Shown in pieces: positions 41,383 to 52,263 of a DNA stretch of 64,000 nucleotides. Position numbers and translations under genes: made by a program. Position 1 is the first letter of the stretch. The number at the start of each line of letters is the position of its first letter. Location: NCBI GenBank assembly GCA_016125335.1, contig WGLY01000001.1:1-64000 (forward strand). The letters are read 5' to 3'. The stretch comes from Frankiales bacterium (GTDB taxonomy: Bacteria > Actinomycetota > Actinomycetes > S36-B12 > CAIYMF01). The notes below the pieces were generated by a model. It was not told the origin of the DNA. It searched no databases and worked only from the letters and a program-made list of their open reading frames with translations.

Positions 41383-41688
41383 GTGAGCCCGTTCATCATC
41401 CGACTCACAGGTGATCTCGACATCACCCGGCGCCGCGACATGGAGGCCGTGGTGAGGGCGTGCGCCAAGGCGGGACGCAGGGAGGTCTGCGTCGACCTGC
41501 GCGCCGTGCCGTTCATGGACGGCTACGGCCTGGCCATGCTCATCGAGCTGCGGAACCTCGCCCGGGCCAGGGGTGGCCGCATCGTGCTCCTCGACCCGCC
41601 GCGCACGACGCAGGTGATGCTCGACGCCACGGGCCTGCGGCCGGACTTCGAGGTGGCCGACGAGGACCTCCTCGCGATGTCCCGGTGA
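41383..41688 (+). CDS. STAS-domain anti-sigma-factor antagonist-like protein
   Basis: This 101-residue STAS domain resembles SpoIIAA/RsbV. It starts FIIRLTGDLDITRRRDMEAVV. The segment around the usual phosphorylated Ser reads DLRAVPFMDGYGLAMLIEL. The typical D-S-S/T-G is here MDGYG, so the usual phospho-acceptor serine is replaced by Gly/Tyr. Partner switching by phosphorylation may therefore not apply. No anti-sigma kinase is adjacent. GTG 41383 is preceded by a weak GGGGG motif. The 240 nt upstream hold no convincing gene. Confidence 0.82.
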   Translation: MSPFIIRLTGDLDITRRRDMEAVVRACAKAGRREVCVDLRAVPFMDGYGLAMLIELRNLARARGGRIVLLDPPRTTQVMLDATGLRPDFEVADEDLLAMSR

Positions 41689-41906
41689 GCCGCCACGTCG
41701 CGACGCCCACCTCGTCGCGTGCGCCTGGGACCTGCACGTGGAGCCGCTCGGGGTGACGTCCGCGGGCTCGCGCCCCCGTCGTCCGCCCCGGCACCAGGGT
41801 CAACATTCGGTCAAGCAGGGGTCCTAGGACCCTGGTCACCCGGATACTGGTCCTCCGCGTCCCGGAGCAGGACCCCCATCCCCCGGCCCGGGACCGATGT
41901 CACCAC

Positions 41907-41949
41907 CCAGGAGCGCCCCGGCCACCGCCCACGGCCAGGGCGCTCCTGG
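41907..41949 (-). terminator. terminator of tRNA-Arg
   Basis: Perfect 12-bp arms (41907-41918 with 41938-41949) enclose a 19-nt loop, 28 nt beyond the tRNA-Arg 3' end. Confidence 0.7.
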
Positions 41950-41976
41950 TCGTCGTGGACCGGGACGTCGCATCGG

Positions 41977-42049
41977 CGCGCCCGGAGGGACTCGAACCCC
42001 CAACCAGCCGGGTAGAAACCGGCGGCTCTATCCGTTGAGCTACGGGCGC
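41977..42049 (-). tRNA. tRNA-Arg (anticodon TCT)
   Basis: The full cloverleaf has acceptor GCGCCCG/CGGGCGC with discriminator G, D-stem GCTC/GAGC, anticodon loop TTTCTAC, and T-loop TTCGAGT. CCA is not encoded. Confidence 0.97.
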
Positions 42050-42122
42050 CGCAGCCCGGGGGCCGCAGCCACATTGTGCCGTCCGCGACGGGTCCGACGT
42101 GCTCTCGCGCGGGCGCCCGGCG

Positions 42123-43508
42123 TCACCAGTGGGGGAGCGCCTTGCCGGGGTTGAGGATGCCGCGGGGGTCGAAGGCCTCCTTCACCCGCCGGTGGAGGTC
42201 GATCGACGTGGCGTCGAGCTCGCGCGTGGTGGCGCTGCGCTTGAGCAGCCCGACGCCGTGCTCCCCGGTGACGGAGCCGCCGAGGTCGAGGGCGACGTCG
42301 AGGATCTCGTCGAAGGCCCGCAGGGCTCGGCCCGCTGCCTCGTGGTCGCCGCGCGGGGTGACGATCGTGGGGTGCAGGTTGCCGTCGCCGGCATGGCCGA
42401 AGGTGCCGATGAGTACGTCGTGGCGACGCGCCACCTCCTCGATGGCGGTGACCGCGGCGGCCAGCCGGCGGCGCGGCACCGAGACGTCGTCGAGCAGCCA
42501 GTCGCCCATCGACTCCAGCGCCGGGATGGCCAGACGACGCGCGCCGAGGAGCAGGTCGGCCTGCTCGGGGTCCTCGGAGCGGAACGTCTCGACCGCGCCG
42601 GCCCGCGCGCAGGCCTCGAGCACGCGGTCGGCCTCCGCCTCGCCCGCCGCCCCGGGCAGGTCGCTCTGGGCCAGCAGCAGCGCCTCGGCCGAGGTGTCCA
42701 GGCCCATGGGGCGGAACGCCTCCACCGCCGCGACGGTGGTGCGGTCCATCAGCTCGAGCAGGCTCGGGGTCGCGACGGCCATCGCCGCCTCGACCGCTCG
42801 GCCGGCGGCACCGACGTCGGCGAAGACCGCCACGGCGGTGGTGGGCGGCGGCGGGAGCGGGCGCAGGCGCAGCCGCGCCATCGTGACGACGCCGAGCGTG
42901 CCCTCGCTGCCGACGACGAGGGCCGACAGGTCGTAGCCGGCCACCCCCTTCACGGTGCGGCGGCCGAGGCGGGTGATCCGGCCGTCGGCCAGCACCACCT
43001 CGAGCCCGAGCACGGCCTCGCGGGTGACGCCGTACTTCACGCAGCACAGCCCGCCGGCGTTGGTGTTGACGTTGCCGCCGATGCTGCAGAAGTCCTTGCT
43101 CGCCGGGTCCGGGGCGTACCAGAGGCCCGATCGCGCCACGTGCTCGCGCAGCTCCTGGTTGAGGACGCCGGGCTGCGTCTCGACGTACCCGTTGCCCTCG
43201 TCGACCTCGAGGACGGCCCGCATCCGCTCCACGCACACGACCAGGCAGCCGTCGACGGCGTTGGACCCGCCGGACAGCCCGGAGCCGGCTCCGCGGGGCA
43301 CCACGGGCACCCGGTGCTCGTGGGCCGCGGACAGCAGCGCCGACACCTGCTCGGTGGTGCGCGGGAAGGCGACGGCGAACGGCGAGCCGACGTGCGAGCC
43401 GGTGGAGCGGTCGGCGCTGTAGGAGGCCATCACGTCGGGGTCGGTCACCACGTCGCCGTCGGCGAGCGCCGCCTCGGCGGCGAGCAGCACGGCGTCCTCG
43501 GGCGTCAC
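42123..43508 (-). CDS. FAD-linked oxidase (GlcD / D-lactate dehydrogenase type)
   Basis: The 461-residue flavoprotein oxidises a 2-hydroxy acid, probably glycolate or D-lactate. The FAD_binding_4 (PCMH-type) domain contains VVPRGAGSGLSGGS and CSIGGNVNTNAGG, then VGSEGTLGVVT. The FAD-oxidase C-terminal domain has GTFGHAGDGNLHPTI and GSVTGEHGVGLLK. No Fe-S subunit gene is adjacent. CACAGT lies 6 nt before GTG 43508, with no ribosome site. Confidence 0.93.
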   Translation of the reverse strand: MTPEDAVLLAAEAALADGDVVTDPDVMASYSADRSTGSHVGSPFAVAFPRTTEQVSALLSAAHEHRVPVVPRGAGSGLSGGSNAVDGCLVVCVERMRAVLEVDEGNGYVETQPGVLNQELREHVARSGLWYAPDPASKDFCSIGGNVNTNAGGLCCVKYGVTREAVLGLEVVLADGRITRLGRRTVKGVAGYDLSALVVGSEGTLGVVTMARLRLRPLPPPPTTAVAVFADVGAAGRAVEAAMAVATPSLLELMDRTTVAAVEAFRPMGLDTSAEALLLAQSDLPGAAGEAEADRVLEACARAGAVETFRSEDPEQADLLLGARRLAIPALESMGDWLLDDVSVPRRRLAAAVTAIEEVARRHDVLIGTFGHAGDGNLHPTIVTPRGDHEAAGRALRAFDEILDVALDLGGSVTGEHGVGLLKRSATTRELDATSIDLHRRVKEAFDPRGILNPGKALPHW

Positions 43509-43711
43509 CGGTCCACTGTGCCGCCTCGCCCTCCCGTGCGGTGAGGGAACCCCGCGTTACGCCGACAGCCCAGGTCGACCGGGGTCCACAGCCCCGGGCC
43601 GGACGGCGTCGTCCACAGCTCGCGCCGGTGGCTCCCGGTGCCGTCGGCAGGGCGCACGACGGTGACGGCGTGCCGGGGCGCACCGGCCACCGCCGCGAGC
43701 CAGGAGGAGCG

Positions 43712-44275
43712 ATGCCGCAGTCCACCATGACCCTCTACGGCAACGTCGTGCGCGACGTCACCGTGCGCGAGACCGCGGGCGGGGTGCTCGCGCGCTTCCG
43801 CCTGGCGTGCAACGACGGCTACCGCGACCGGCGCACCGGGCTGTGGGTCGAGCGCACCACCTACGTCACCGTCTGCGCGTGGCGCCGGCTCGGCGAGAAC
43901 GTCGCGGCCAGCGTCCGGGGCGGCCAGCCGGTGGTGGTCGTCGGCCGGCCGCGCCAGCACGAGTGGGAGCGCGAGGGCCAGCGCCACTCCGAGATCGAGC
44001 TCGACGCCGACGTCGTGGGCCACGACCTCGGTGCCGGCACCGCCTCCTTCGTGCGCCGCGCCCGTGGCCCGCAGACCTCGGAGGTGGCCACGGTGCTCGA
44101 GCGCGACGGCGACCGGGCCGGACGGTCCCCGAGCTCCCCAGGGGCTGCGGGGCCGCACCAGACGGACGGTGCCGGGCCCGGGGCGACCCCGTGGCGAGGG
44201 CCCGGTCCCGGCGTGCCGCAGGACTCGGCGGCGCTCGACGGCGCGGTGGAGGCGGAGCGGGAGCCGGTCGGCTGA
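43712..44275 (+). CDS. ssb: single-stranded DNA-binding protein (SsbB-like paralogue)
   Basis: This 187-residue SSB has one OB-fold (residues 1-110: TMTLYGNVVRDVTVRETAGG, RTTYVTVCAWRRLGENVA, GRPRQHEWEREGQRHSEIE). The C-terminal tail is Gly/Pro-rich. The tail ends AEREPVG and lacks the acidic DDDIPF-like tip that recruits partners in the main SSB, so this is probably the auxiliary actinobacterial paralogue. ATG 43712 follows AGGAGG. It lies just upstream of ettA. Confidence 0.9.
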   Translation: MPQSTMTLYGNVVRDVTVRETAGGVLARFRLACNDGYRDRRTGLWVERTTYVTVCAWRRLGENVAASVRGGQPVVVVGRPRQHEWEREGQRHSEIELDADVVGHDLGAGTASFVRRARGPQTSEVATVLERDGDRAGRSPSSPGAAGPHQTDGAGPGATPWRGPGPGVPQDSAALDGAVEAEREPVG

Positions 44276-44339
44276 CCGCTCCCGCGCCCGGTCCGCGGTC
44301 CCCGTCCCGCGGCCGGAGGGCGGGTGCCGCAGCGGCAGA

Positions 44340-44345
44340 TAGGGT
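44340..44345 (+). promoter_or_regulatory. -10 element of ettA
   Basis: TAGGGT lies 38 nt before the ettA ATG, after the ssb stop, suggesting a dedicated promoter. Confidence 0.45.
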
Positions 44346-44383
44346 GGTGTGGTCCGCACGAGAGTCCCCGCAGGTCAGGACCC

Positions 44384-46081
<1,698 letters not shown>

Positions 46082-46091
46082 GCGCGCGCCC

Positions 46092-46742
46092 GTGCCCACC
46101 ACGCTCCGGCTGCGCAAGGACGAGCTGCTGCACCTCGCGGCCTTCCTGGGCCGCATCGTGGGCTGGGACGAGCGCGCCGCGGTCCGCGTCCAAGCCCGCG
46201 GCGGGGTGGTCGGCGTCTTCGCGCCCTGCCCGCTCGACGTGCTCGTGCTCGTGGCGCTCCCGCTGGCCGTGCCGGTCGAGGAGACCGTCGACACCACGGT
46301 GTCCGCGGGCCGGCTGCGCGACGTCGTCGGCGACGTCGCGCGCGTGCCGCCCGAGGCCGACCTCGTGCTGCCCGACGCCGTCACGGGGTCCGCGTCGCTG
46401 GCGGTGCTGCCGCCGCGCTCGCCGTGGTCGCCGGGGGAGAAGGGCATCGCGGGCGACGTCGTCCCCCGGGTCGACGAGGCGGTCGCTCGGTTCCGCGCGT
46501 CGGTCCCCGCCACCGGCTCGTTCCAGGCCGAGCTGCTCGCCGAGGCGACCTGGGACGCCCCCGGCTGGGGCGGGATCCCCATGCGGGCGCTGCACGCGGC
46601 GCGCCTGGTCGGCTTCCTCACCCATCCCGGTGCGCGCATCGAGACCGGCACCGCTCCCGGGTGGAAGCGCTTCACCACCCCGGCGGGGCAGGTGTTCGTC
46701 CGCAGCAGCGCCGGCCCGGTGCGGCTGTCGGTCGTGCGCTGA
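46092..46742 (+). CDS. conserved-type protein of unknown function
   Basis: I do not recognise a named domain. The 216-residue soluble protein begins with LRLRKDELLHLAAFLGRIVGWD and has a hydrophobic middle (PLDVLVLVALPLAVPVEET). Its C-terminal half is predicted globular and contains ATWDAPGWGGIPMRALHAAR and GWKRFTTPAGQVFVRSSAGPVRLSVVR. It begins 11 nt after ettA with GTG 46092 and is probably co-transcribed. Confidence 0.82.
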   Translation: MPTTLRLRKDELLHLAAFLGRIVGWDERAAVRVQARGGVVGVFAPCPLDVLVLVALPLAVPVEETVDTTVSAGRLRDVVGDVARVPPEADLVLPDAVTGSASLAVLPPRSPWSPGEKGIAGDVVPRVDEAVARFRASVPATGSFQAELLAEATWDAPGWGGIPMRALHAARLVGFLTHPGARIETGTAPGWKRFTTPAGQVFVRSSAGPVRLSVVR

Positions 46743-46758
46743 CCGAGCGGCGCACCGG

Positions 46759-47208
46759 TCAGGCGTCGGCGAGCGCCTCCAGCGCGTCGAGCGCAGCGCG
46801 CACGGCCGCGGCCTGCTGCGGGGTGAGGCCCCCGGCCCGCGCGTCGAGCACCCGGGCGCGGTCGCGCCGGATGCGCGCCACCACCTCGCGGCCCGCGTCG
46901 GTGATCTCGAGGAAGGCAGCCCGGCGGTCGCGCTCGTCGGTCGTGCGCACGGCGTAGCCCTCCTCCTCCAGGAGCGCGACGACGCGCGACAGGGTCGCCG
47001 GCGTCACGCCCTCGTGCCGGGCGAGGTCGCCGAGCCCGAGGCGGCCGGCGTCGTGCAGGGTGCCGAGGGCCTGGATCGCGCTGCTGCCCAGCGGCAGCGC
47101 CACCTCGCGGCGCAGGGTGCGGTTGAGCCGCGCGAGGCACTCGCCGAGCCGCTCGGACTCCTCGGGCGCGAGCGCGCCGGAGCGGGCGCGGGTGCCGGCC
47201 GCGGCCAT
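46759..47208 (-). CDS. MarR-family transcriptional regulator
   Basis: The 149-residue regulator has a MarR winged helix (LGLGDLARHEGVTPATLSRVVALLEEEGYAVRTTDERDRRAAFLEITDAG) and flanking dimerisation helices. It is encoded directly after the MFS transporter, its ATG overlapping the transporter stop, so it probably represses the transporter operon. The candidate operator is the TTAGTT-N10-AACTAA repeat at 49105-49126 in front of the transporter. The inducer is unknown. Confidence 0.94.
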   Translation of the reverse strand: MAAAGTRARSGALAPEESERLGECLARLNRTLRREVALPLGSSAIQALGTLHDAGRLGLGDLARHEGVTPATLSRVVALLEEEGYAVRTTDERDRRAAFLEITDAGREVVARIRRDRARVLDARAGGLTPQQAAAVRAALDALEALADA

Positions 47209-49085
47209 CACGCCTCCTCGGGGAGGGCGGTGCGCGGCGCCGCGGTGCCCGTCGAACGGGGGCCTGCCGGGAAGCCGAGCGCTGCTCCCACGCGGCCGAC
47301 GTGCTCGTCCGCCGGCTCGCCCTCGACCGGGGCGTAGGTGTCGGGCTCCTCGCCGAGCCGCTCGCCGGCGTCCGGCTGCGACCGCTGGTCGCCGGGCGCC
47401 TTGCCGGCGTACCAGGAGGCGATCGCAGCCACCACCATCATGAGCCCGGCGATCGCGAACACGAGCACGAGCCCGGCCCGGAACGGGTCGGAGATCAGGC
47501 CGGGGAAGAAGTCGTTGCCGGTCAGCGTGGCCACGTTGCCGGCCGGCAGCGAGTCGAGCAGGCCCGTGGGCGCGAGCAGCGACGCGATCGGGTTGATGCC
47601 GAGGAACGCCGCGAACAGGATCCCCACCGGGGGCAGCGAGGCCAGCGAGCCGGCGACGTCGCTCGGCACGCCCTGCGCGGTGAGCCCGTTCGACAGGGTC
47701 TCGGGCAGCCGTGCGGCCAGGCCGACGACCATGAGCGAGAAGAAGACGCCGATCGAGAGCGCCGACCCGGAGTTGAAGAAGGTCATGCGCATCCCGGAGG
47801 CCACGCCGCGCTGCGCGGCCGGCACGGAGTTCATCACCACCGAGGCGTTGGGCGAGCTGAACATCCCGCTGCCCACGCCCTGGAGGAAGATGAGGAAGGC
47901 GAACGCGCCGTAGGCGAAGTCGACCGGCAGCACCATCAGGCCCACGAACGACGCGGCGCTGAGCAGGGCGCCGCCCACGGCGAAGCGCCGCGCGCCGTAG
48001 CGGTCGCTGAGGTACCCCGAGAGCGGGCCGGCCGCGAGGAAGCCGATCGTGAGCGGGAGCAGGAAGATGCTCGCCCACAGCGGCGTGCTCTCGTAGGAGT
48101 AGCCGCGCCGGGGCAGCCAGATGCCCTGGAGCCAGATGATGAGGATGAACTGCAGGCCGCCGCGGGAGATGGACGCCAGCAGGCCCGCCAGGTTGCCGAG
48201 CGAGAAGGCCCGGATGCCGAACAGCGACAGCCGGAACATCGGGTCCTCGGCGCGGGACTCCACCAGCACGAACACGCCGAGCAGCGCGATCCCGCCGAGC
48301 AGCGAGGCGAGCACCCACGGGTTGGTCCAGCCCATCGTCGCGCCGCCGTAGGGCTGCAGCCCGTACGTGACCCCCGCGATGAGCAGGCCGAGCCCGAGCG
48401 CGAAGGTGACGTTGCCCGGCACGTCCAGGCGGCCCTTGTGCTTCTGGCCCACCTCGTGCAGCGAGAGGTAGGACCAGATCGCCCCGGCGACGCCGAAGGG
48501 CACGCTCACCCAGAACACGGCGCGCCAGTGCCACTCGGAGAGCAGGCCGCCCAGCACGAGGCCGAGGAACGAGCCGGCGATCGCCGCCACCTGGTTGATC
48601 CCCAGCGCCGTGCCGCGCTGGTGCAGCGGGAAGGCGTCGGTGAGGATCGCGGTCGCGTTGGCCATGACCATCGCGGCGCCGACGGCCTGCACCGCCCGCC
48701 ACCCGATGAGCCACAGAGCGCCGGCCTCGCCGACCCAGGGGACCAGTGAGAGCGCGATCGACGACAGGGCGAAGACGAGGAAGCCGAGGTTGTAGATCCG
48801 CACCCGGCCGTACATGTCGCCGAGCCGTCCGAACGTGACGACGAGGGCCGCGGTGACGAGCAGGAAGCCCAGCAGCATCCAGAGCAGGTAGCTGACGTTG
48901 GCGGCGTCGAGGGGGTTGAGGTCGATGCCCCGGAAGATGGCCGGCAGCGAGATGAGCACGATCGAGGCGTTGATCGTGGCCATCGTCATGCCGAGCGTGG
49001 TGTTCGACAGGGCGACCCACTTGTAGCGCGGGTGGTCGCGGTGCACCCGTCCGAAGCCGGTCCGGGGGTCGGCGGTCTCCGTCAT
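47208..49085 (-). CDS. MFS transporter, 14-TM drug-efflux (DHA2) type
   Basis: The 625-residue major facilitator has about 14 helices. Motif A is [14 protein letters not shown], a motif C-like stretch is [26 protein letters not shown], and a second motif A is [13 protein letters not shown]. The C-terminal 80 residues are a hydrophilic acidic tail. It probably exports a toxic compound using the proton gradient. ATG 49085 has GGAGG nine nt upstream. It forms an operon with marR and has an inverted repeat in its promoter. Confidence 0.94.
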   Translation of the reverse strand: MTETADPRTGFGRVHRDHPRYKWVALSNTTLGMTMATINASIVLISLPAIFRGIDLNPLDAANVSYLLWMLLGFLLVTAALVVTFGRLGDMYGRVRIYNLGFLVFALSSIALSLVPWVGEAGALWLIGWRAVQAVGAAMVMANATAILTDAFPLHQRGTALGINQVAAIAGSFLGLVLGGLLSEWHWRAVFWVSVPFGVAGAIWSYLSLHEVGQKHKGRLDVPGNVTFALGLGLLIAGVTYGLQPYGGATMGWTNPWVLASLLGGIALLGVFVLVESRAEDPMFRLSLFGIRAFSLGNLAGLLASISRGGLQFILIIWLQGIWLPRRGYSYESTPLWASIFLLPLTIGFLAAGPLSGYLSDRYGARRFAVGGALLSAASFVGLMVLPVDFAYGAFAFLIFLQGVGSGMFSSPNASVVMNSVPAAQRGVASGMRMTFFNSGSALSIGVFFSLMVVGLAARLPETLSNGLTAQGVPSDVAGSLASLPPVGILFAAFLGINPIASLLAPTGLLDSLPAGNVATLTGNDFFPGLISDPFRAGLVLVFAIAGLMMVVAAIASWYAGKAPGDQRSQPDAGERLGEEPDTYAPVEGEPADEHVGRVGAALGFPAGPRSTGTAAPRTALPEEA

Positions 49086-49104
49086 GGCCGCCATCCTCCG
49101 GCAT

Positions 49105-49126
49105 TTAGTTGTCTTGAGCAAACTAA
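49105..49126. promoter_or_regulatory. inverted repeat TTAGTT-N10-AACTAA, candidate MarR operator
   Basis: This AT-rich inverted repeat has half-sites at 49105-49110 and 49121-49126 and lies 20 nt before the MFS start. Its size and position suit a MarR dimer. Confidence 0.6.
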
Positions 49127-49138
49127 CTTCCCGGCGCG

Positions 49139-50275
49139 TCAGGGGGGAGGCGCCGCCGCCGCTCCGCGCCGCCGCGGCGCGCGCGCCGTGCTCTCCCGGA
49201 CCACGAGGTGCGGGGTGCGGCCCGAGGAGCGCACGGTGCGGCCCTCGACGAGGTCGAGCGTCATGCGGGCGGCCCGCCGTCCCTGCTCGCGCAAGTCCTG
49301 GGCGACGGTGGTCAGCGGCGGCCGGGCCCGGGCCGCCTCGGCGATGTCGTCGAAGCCCACCACCGAGAGCTGCTGCGGCACCGCGACGCCGGACTCCGCG
49401 GCCGCGCGCAGCACCCCGAGGGCGAGCACGTCGCTCACGGCGAAGACAGCGGTGGGCCGCGGTCGCGAGGCCAGCAGGGCCGCCGCCGCCGCGGCGCCCG
49501 CGTCGACCGAGTTGCTCGCGGCCAGCTCGACGGTCACCACCCCCGGGCCGCCGTCCGCCGCGGAGACGACGTCGGCGAACCCGGTCACGCGCTCGGCGAA
49601 GCCCTGCCGGGTGCGCACCACCCGCGCCGAGGGCTCGACCGGCATGTCCGGCGGCAGCCCGACGACGCCGATCCGCCGGTGGCCGAGGTCCACCAGGTGC
49701 TGCGCGGCGAGACCGGCCGCGCGCCGGTTGTCGATGCCGACGTACGGCGCCGGCGGGTGACGGGGGGAGCCGGACGCGACGTAGGGGAGGCGGCGGGAGC
49801 GGACGGCCGCCACCGCGGGGTCGTCGTCGTGGATCGAGCAGAGGATGAAGCCGTCCACGATCGCGTTGCGGACCAGCGCGCCGTCGTCGTCCGCGTCGGC
49901 CGGGACGAGCAGGAGGGCCTGGCCGGCGGCGGACATCTCGTCGGCCACGCCGAGCAGGAACGACACCAGGCCCGGGTCGGTGAAGGCGTAGGACAGGCTC
50001 TCGGTGAGGATCACGCCGATCGTGCCCGCGCGCCCGCGGCGCAGCGACCGGCCCGCGGGGTCGGGGCCGGCGTACCCGAGCTGCTCTGCGACGGCCAGCA
50101 CCCGCTCGCGGGTCGCCGCGGAGAGCTGGTCGGGCCGGTTGTAGGCGTTGGACACGGTCATGCGCGAGACGCCGGCGGCGCGCGCGACGGTGTCGAGCGT
50201 CGGCCGCTCGGGCAGGCGGTCCTCGTCGGGCCCGCCCGCGCCCGCCGAGGGGCCGCCCGAGCCGGTGGCGGTCAT
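49139..50275 (-). CDS. LacI-family transcriptional regulator
   Basis: The 378-residue repressor-type protein has its LacI helix-turn-helix at about 26-50 ([21 protein letters not shown]) and hinge ([23 protein letters not shown]). A periplasmic-binding-protein-like sensor domain starts [17 protein letters not shown]. The effector is probably a sugar. It is divergent from a PQ-loop (SWEET-like) transporter gene; the palindrome at 50325-50338 between them is the likely shared operator. Confidence 0.94.
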   Translation of the reverse strand: MTATGSGGPSAGAGGPDEDRLPERPTLDTVARAAGVSRMTVSNAYNRPDQLSAATRERVLAVAEQLGYAGPDPAGRSLRRGRAGTIGVILTESLSYAFTDPGLVSFLLGVADEMSAAGQALLLVPADADDDGALVRNAIVDGFILCSIHDDDPAVAAVRSRRLPYVASGSPRHPPAPYVGIDNRRAAGLAAQHLVDLGHRRIGVVGLPPDMPVEPSARVVRTRQGFAERVTGFADVVSAADGGPGVVTVELAASNSVDAGAAAAAALLASRPRPTAVFAVSDVLALGVLRAAAESGVAVPQQLSVVGFDDIAEAARARPPLTTVAQDLREQGRRAARMTLDLVEGRTVRSSGRTPHLVVRESTARAPRRRGAAAAPPP

Positions 50276-50324
50276 GCCGACCCCCTCGATTGCTCAGCCT
50301 TCAACCATCTTGTATCGTTCCAGA

Positions 50325-50338
50325 CTGTATCCATACAG
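50325..50338. promoter_or_regulatory. palindrome CTGTATCCATACAG, candidate LacI-family operator
   Basis: Perfect 6-bp arms surround a CC centre in an AT-rich patch between the divergent lacI-family and PQ-loop genes. A related TTGTATCG motif starts at 50310. Confidence 0.5.
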
Positions 50339-50382
50339 AGGGTCGTCCGCCGACGAACCCGCCCCTCGCCGGAAGCCCGCCC

Positions 50383-51015
50383 GTGACCCTCCACACCGTC
50401 GCCCTCCTGCTCGCCTACCTCGGTTCCGCGATCGGCGTCGCCATGGTGGTGCCGCAGATCGTGCGCATCGTCCGTCACCCCAGCATGCCGGGCGTCTCGC
50501 CGTGGGCGTGGGCGATGACCGCCGTGGCGTGCTCGACGTGGCTGACCTACGGCGTCCGGACCGGGTCGCTGCCCCAGATCCCGGGCAACGTGCTGCTGAT
50601 CAGCGGGGCCGTCACCATCGTGCTGCTCGTGCCCGCGGCCTGGCCGCGGCGCACGCGGGCGGTGGCCCTGCTCGCCGGCGTCACGACGGCGGTCGCCGTG
50701 TCCACCCACCTGCCGGCCGAGCTGGTGGGCTTCCTCGCCTTCGGCCTGGGGCTGGTCGGCATGTGGCCGCAGGTGATCGAGACCGTGTGGCTGCGCCGCG
50801 GCATGGGCCCCTCCGCGCTCTCGCTCACGTCGAACGCGCTCAAGGTCGGCTCCCAGCTGTGCTGGCTGAGCTTCGCCCTGCTCACCACGGACGTCCCTGT
50901 CGTCGTGAGCGCGCTCATGGCGCTCTCGACGAACGCCGTGGTGAGCCTCGTCGAGCTCAGCCGGCGGCGCACCGCCGCGCTCGGCGTGGCGCCGCGCGTG
51001 CTCGAGCCGGCCTGA
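50383..51015 (+). CDS. PQ-loop (SWEET-like) membrane transporter
   Basis: The 210-residue protein has about seven helices and two PQ-loop motifs: GVAMVVPQIVRIVRHPSMPGVSPWAW and LVGMWPQVIETVWLRRGMGPSALS. It is longer than bacterial SemiSWEETs (about 90 residues) because both repeats are in one chain. The family moves sugars or amino acids by facilitated diffusion. The divergent LacI regulator supports a sugar. GTG 50383 has GGAAG upstream. Confidence 0.88.
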   Translation: MTLHTVALLLAYLGSAIGVAMVVPQIVRIVRHPSMPGVSPWAWAMTAVACSTWLTYGVRTGSLPQIPGNVLLISGAVTIVLLVPAAWPRRTRAVALLAGVTTAVAVSTHLPAELVGFLAFGLGLVGMWPQVIETVWLRRGMGPSALSLTSNALKVGSQLCWLSFALLTTDVPVVVSALMALSTNAVVSLVELSRRRTAALGVAPRVLEPA

Positions 51016-51065
51016 CCCGCCCGAACGCCGCCCCGGCGGACCGCGGTGTGCGGCACCATGCGGGC

Positions 51066-51626
51066 GTGGACGTCAGCGGCCAGGCCCCGTCGGAGGGCCT
51101 GGGGACCGTCGTCGTGGAGGCGACCACCCCCGGCCGGCTCGACGACGTGCGCACCCTCGTCCGGGCCTTCGTCTCCTGGCACCGGGAGCGGCACGTGGAG
51201 GACCGCGCGCTGGTCGACGCCTACTTCGACACCGGAGCGCTCGAGGCCGAGCTGGCCGGCCTCCCCGGTGCCTACGCGCGCCCCGAGGGCAGGCTTCTGC
51301 TGGCGCTGGTCGACGGCGGCGCCGCGGGGTGCGTGGCGCTCAAGTCGCTGGGCGAGCACGACTGCGAGATGAAGCGGATGTTCGTGCTCCCGCGGTTCCA
51401 CGGCCTCGGTGTCGGCCGGGCCCTGGCCGAGCGCGTGGTCGACGAGGCGCGGGCAGCGGGCTACCGGAGCATGTGGCTCGACACCAGCGTGCGCCAGGTG
51501 GAGGCGCTCGGGCTCTACCGCAGCCTCGGCTTCGAGCCGGCCGAGCCGGCCCACGAGCTGCCCCCGGACCTCGCCGCCTGGCTGGTGTTCCTGCGCAAGG
51601 ACCTCACGCGGGCGCCGAGCAGGTGA
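51066..51626 (+). CDS. GNAT-family N-acetyltransferase
   Basis: The 186-residue acetyltransferase has the acetyl-CoA motif MFVLPRFHGLGVGRALAERVVDEA and a C-terminal GLYRSLGFEP signature. The preceding strand reads AGCVALKSLGEHDCEMKRM. The substrate is unknown. GTG 51066 has CACCAT 6 nt upstream and no ribosome site, so the gene appears independently transcribed and leaderless. Confidence 0.9.
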   Translation: MDVSGQAPSEGLGTVVVEATTPGRLDDVRTLVRAFVSWHRERHVEDRALVDAYFDTGALEAELAGLPGAYARPEGRLLLALVDGGAAGCVALKSLGEHDCEMKRMFVLPRFHGLGVGRALAERVVDEARAAGYRSMWLDTSVRQVEALGLYRSLGFEPAEPAHELPPDLAAWLVFLRKDLTRAPSR

Positions 51627-51740
51627 CTGCCGCGCACGGCGTCGCGACGACCAGCGGTCCGCGTCCCCCCGCGCGACCTCGCTCGTGCCCCTGAACCGCT
51701 CGCCGGCCGGCCGGGGCCGGCGCGGGGGCCCCGACGACGA

Positions 51741-51770
51741 CGTGGACCGCCCCCGAGGGAGCGGTCCACG
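51741..51770 (-). terminator. terminator of the cold-shock gene
   Basis: A perfect 10-bp stem (51741-51750 with 51761-51770) with a 10-nt loop lies 35 nt beyond the cold-shock stop. Confidence 0.75.
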
Positions 51771-51805
51771 TGGTGGGCGGCCGGGCCGCCTGGTGTACGA
51801 GTCGC

Positions 51806-52009
51806 CTAGAGAGGCGTGACGTTCTCCGCCTGCGGGCCCTTCTGGCCCTGCGTGATGTCGAACGTGACCTTCTGGTTCTCCTCGAGCGAGCGGTAGCCCG
51901 ACGACGCGATGGCCGAGAAGTGCACGAACACGTCGGCGCTCCCGTCCTCCGGCGCGATGAAGCCGAAGCCCTTCTCGCTGTTGAACCACTTGACTGTGCC
52001 GTTGACCAT
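51806..52009 (-). CDS. cold-shock protein (CspA family)
   Basis: This 67-residue single-domain RNA chaperone has RNP1 (GFGFI) and RNP2 (VFVHF) and the actinobacterial [25 protein letters not shown] opening. It would melt RNA structure. GAGGA lies upstream of ATG 52009. The 254 nt between this start and the GH13 stop hold no ORF with support and could contain the long, structured 5' leader typical of csp mRNAs. Confidence 0.97.
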   Translation of the reverse strand: MVNGTVKWFNSEKGFGFIAPEDGSADVFVHFSAIASSGYRSLEENQKVTFDITQGQKGPQAENVTPL

Positions 52010-52263
52010 GACTGTTCCTCTTCGGTAGCACCGATGCGGAGGCGTACGTCGCCTCTGCCGGTTGCCGCTCGGGTGCCCTCCATCGCGTGGGGATCAGCGA
52101 GAGAGCGACGACGCCGGGCGGAGTCGATCCGCGGGCGTCCGACGGACGTTCGAGGAGCAGCTGTGACAACCTGCATGGACGGTAGCACGGTTGCGGGTGC
52201 CCGCCGTCGACGACGACCACCACCGGACGCCGCCTCCCGGCCCGGGCGTGCCGGCGACGGCGC

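Noticed and set aside
43584-43618. Two GTCCACAG motifs resembling DnaA boxes before ssb
   Set aside because: They match only part of the TTGTCCACA consensus, and there is no dnaA/dnaN context or AT-rich unwinding region.
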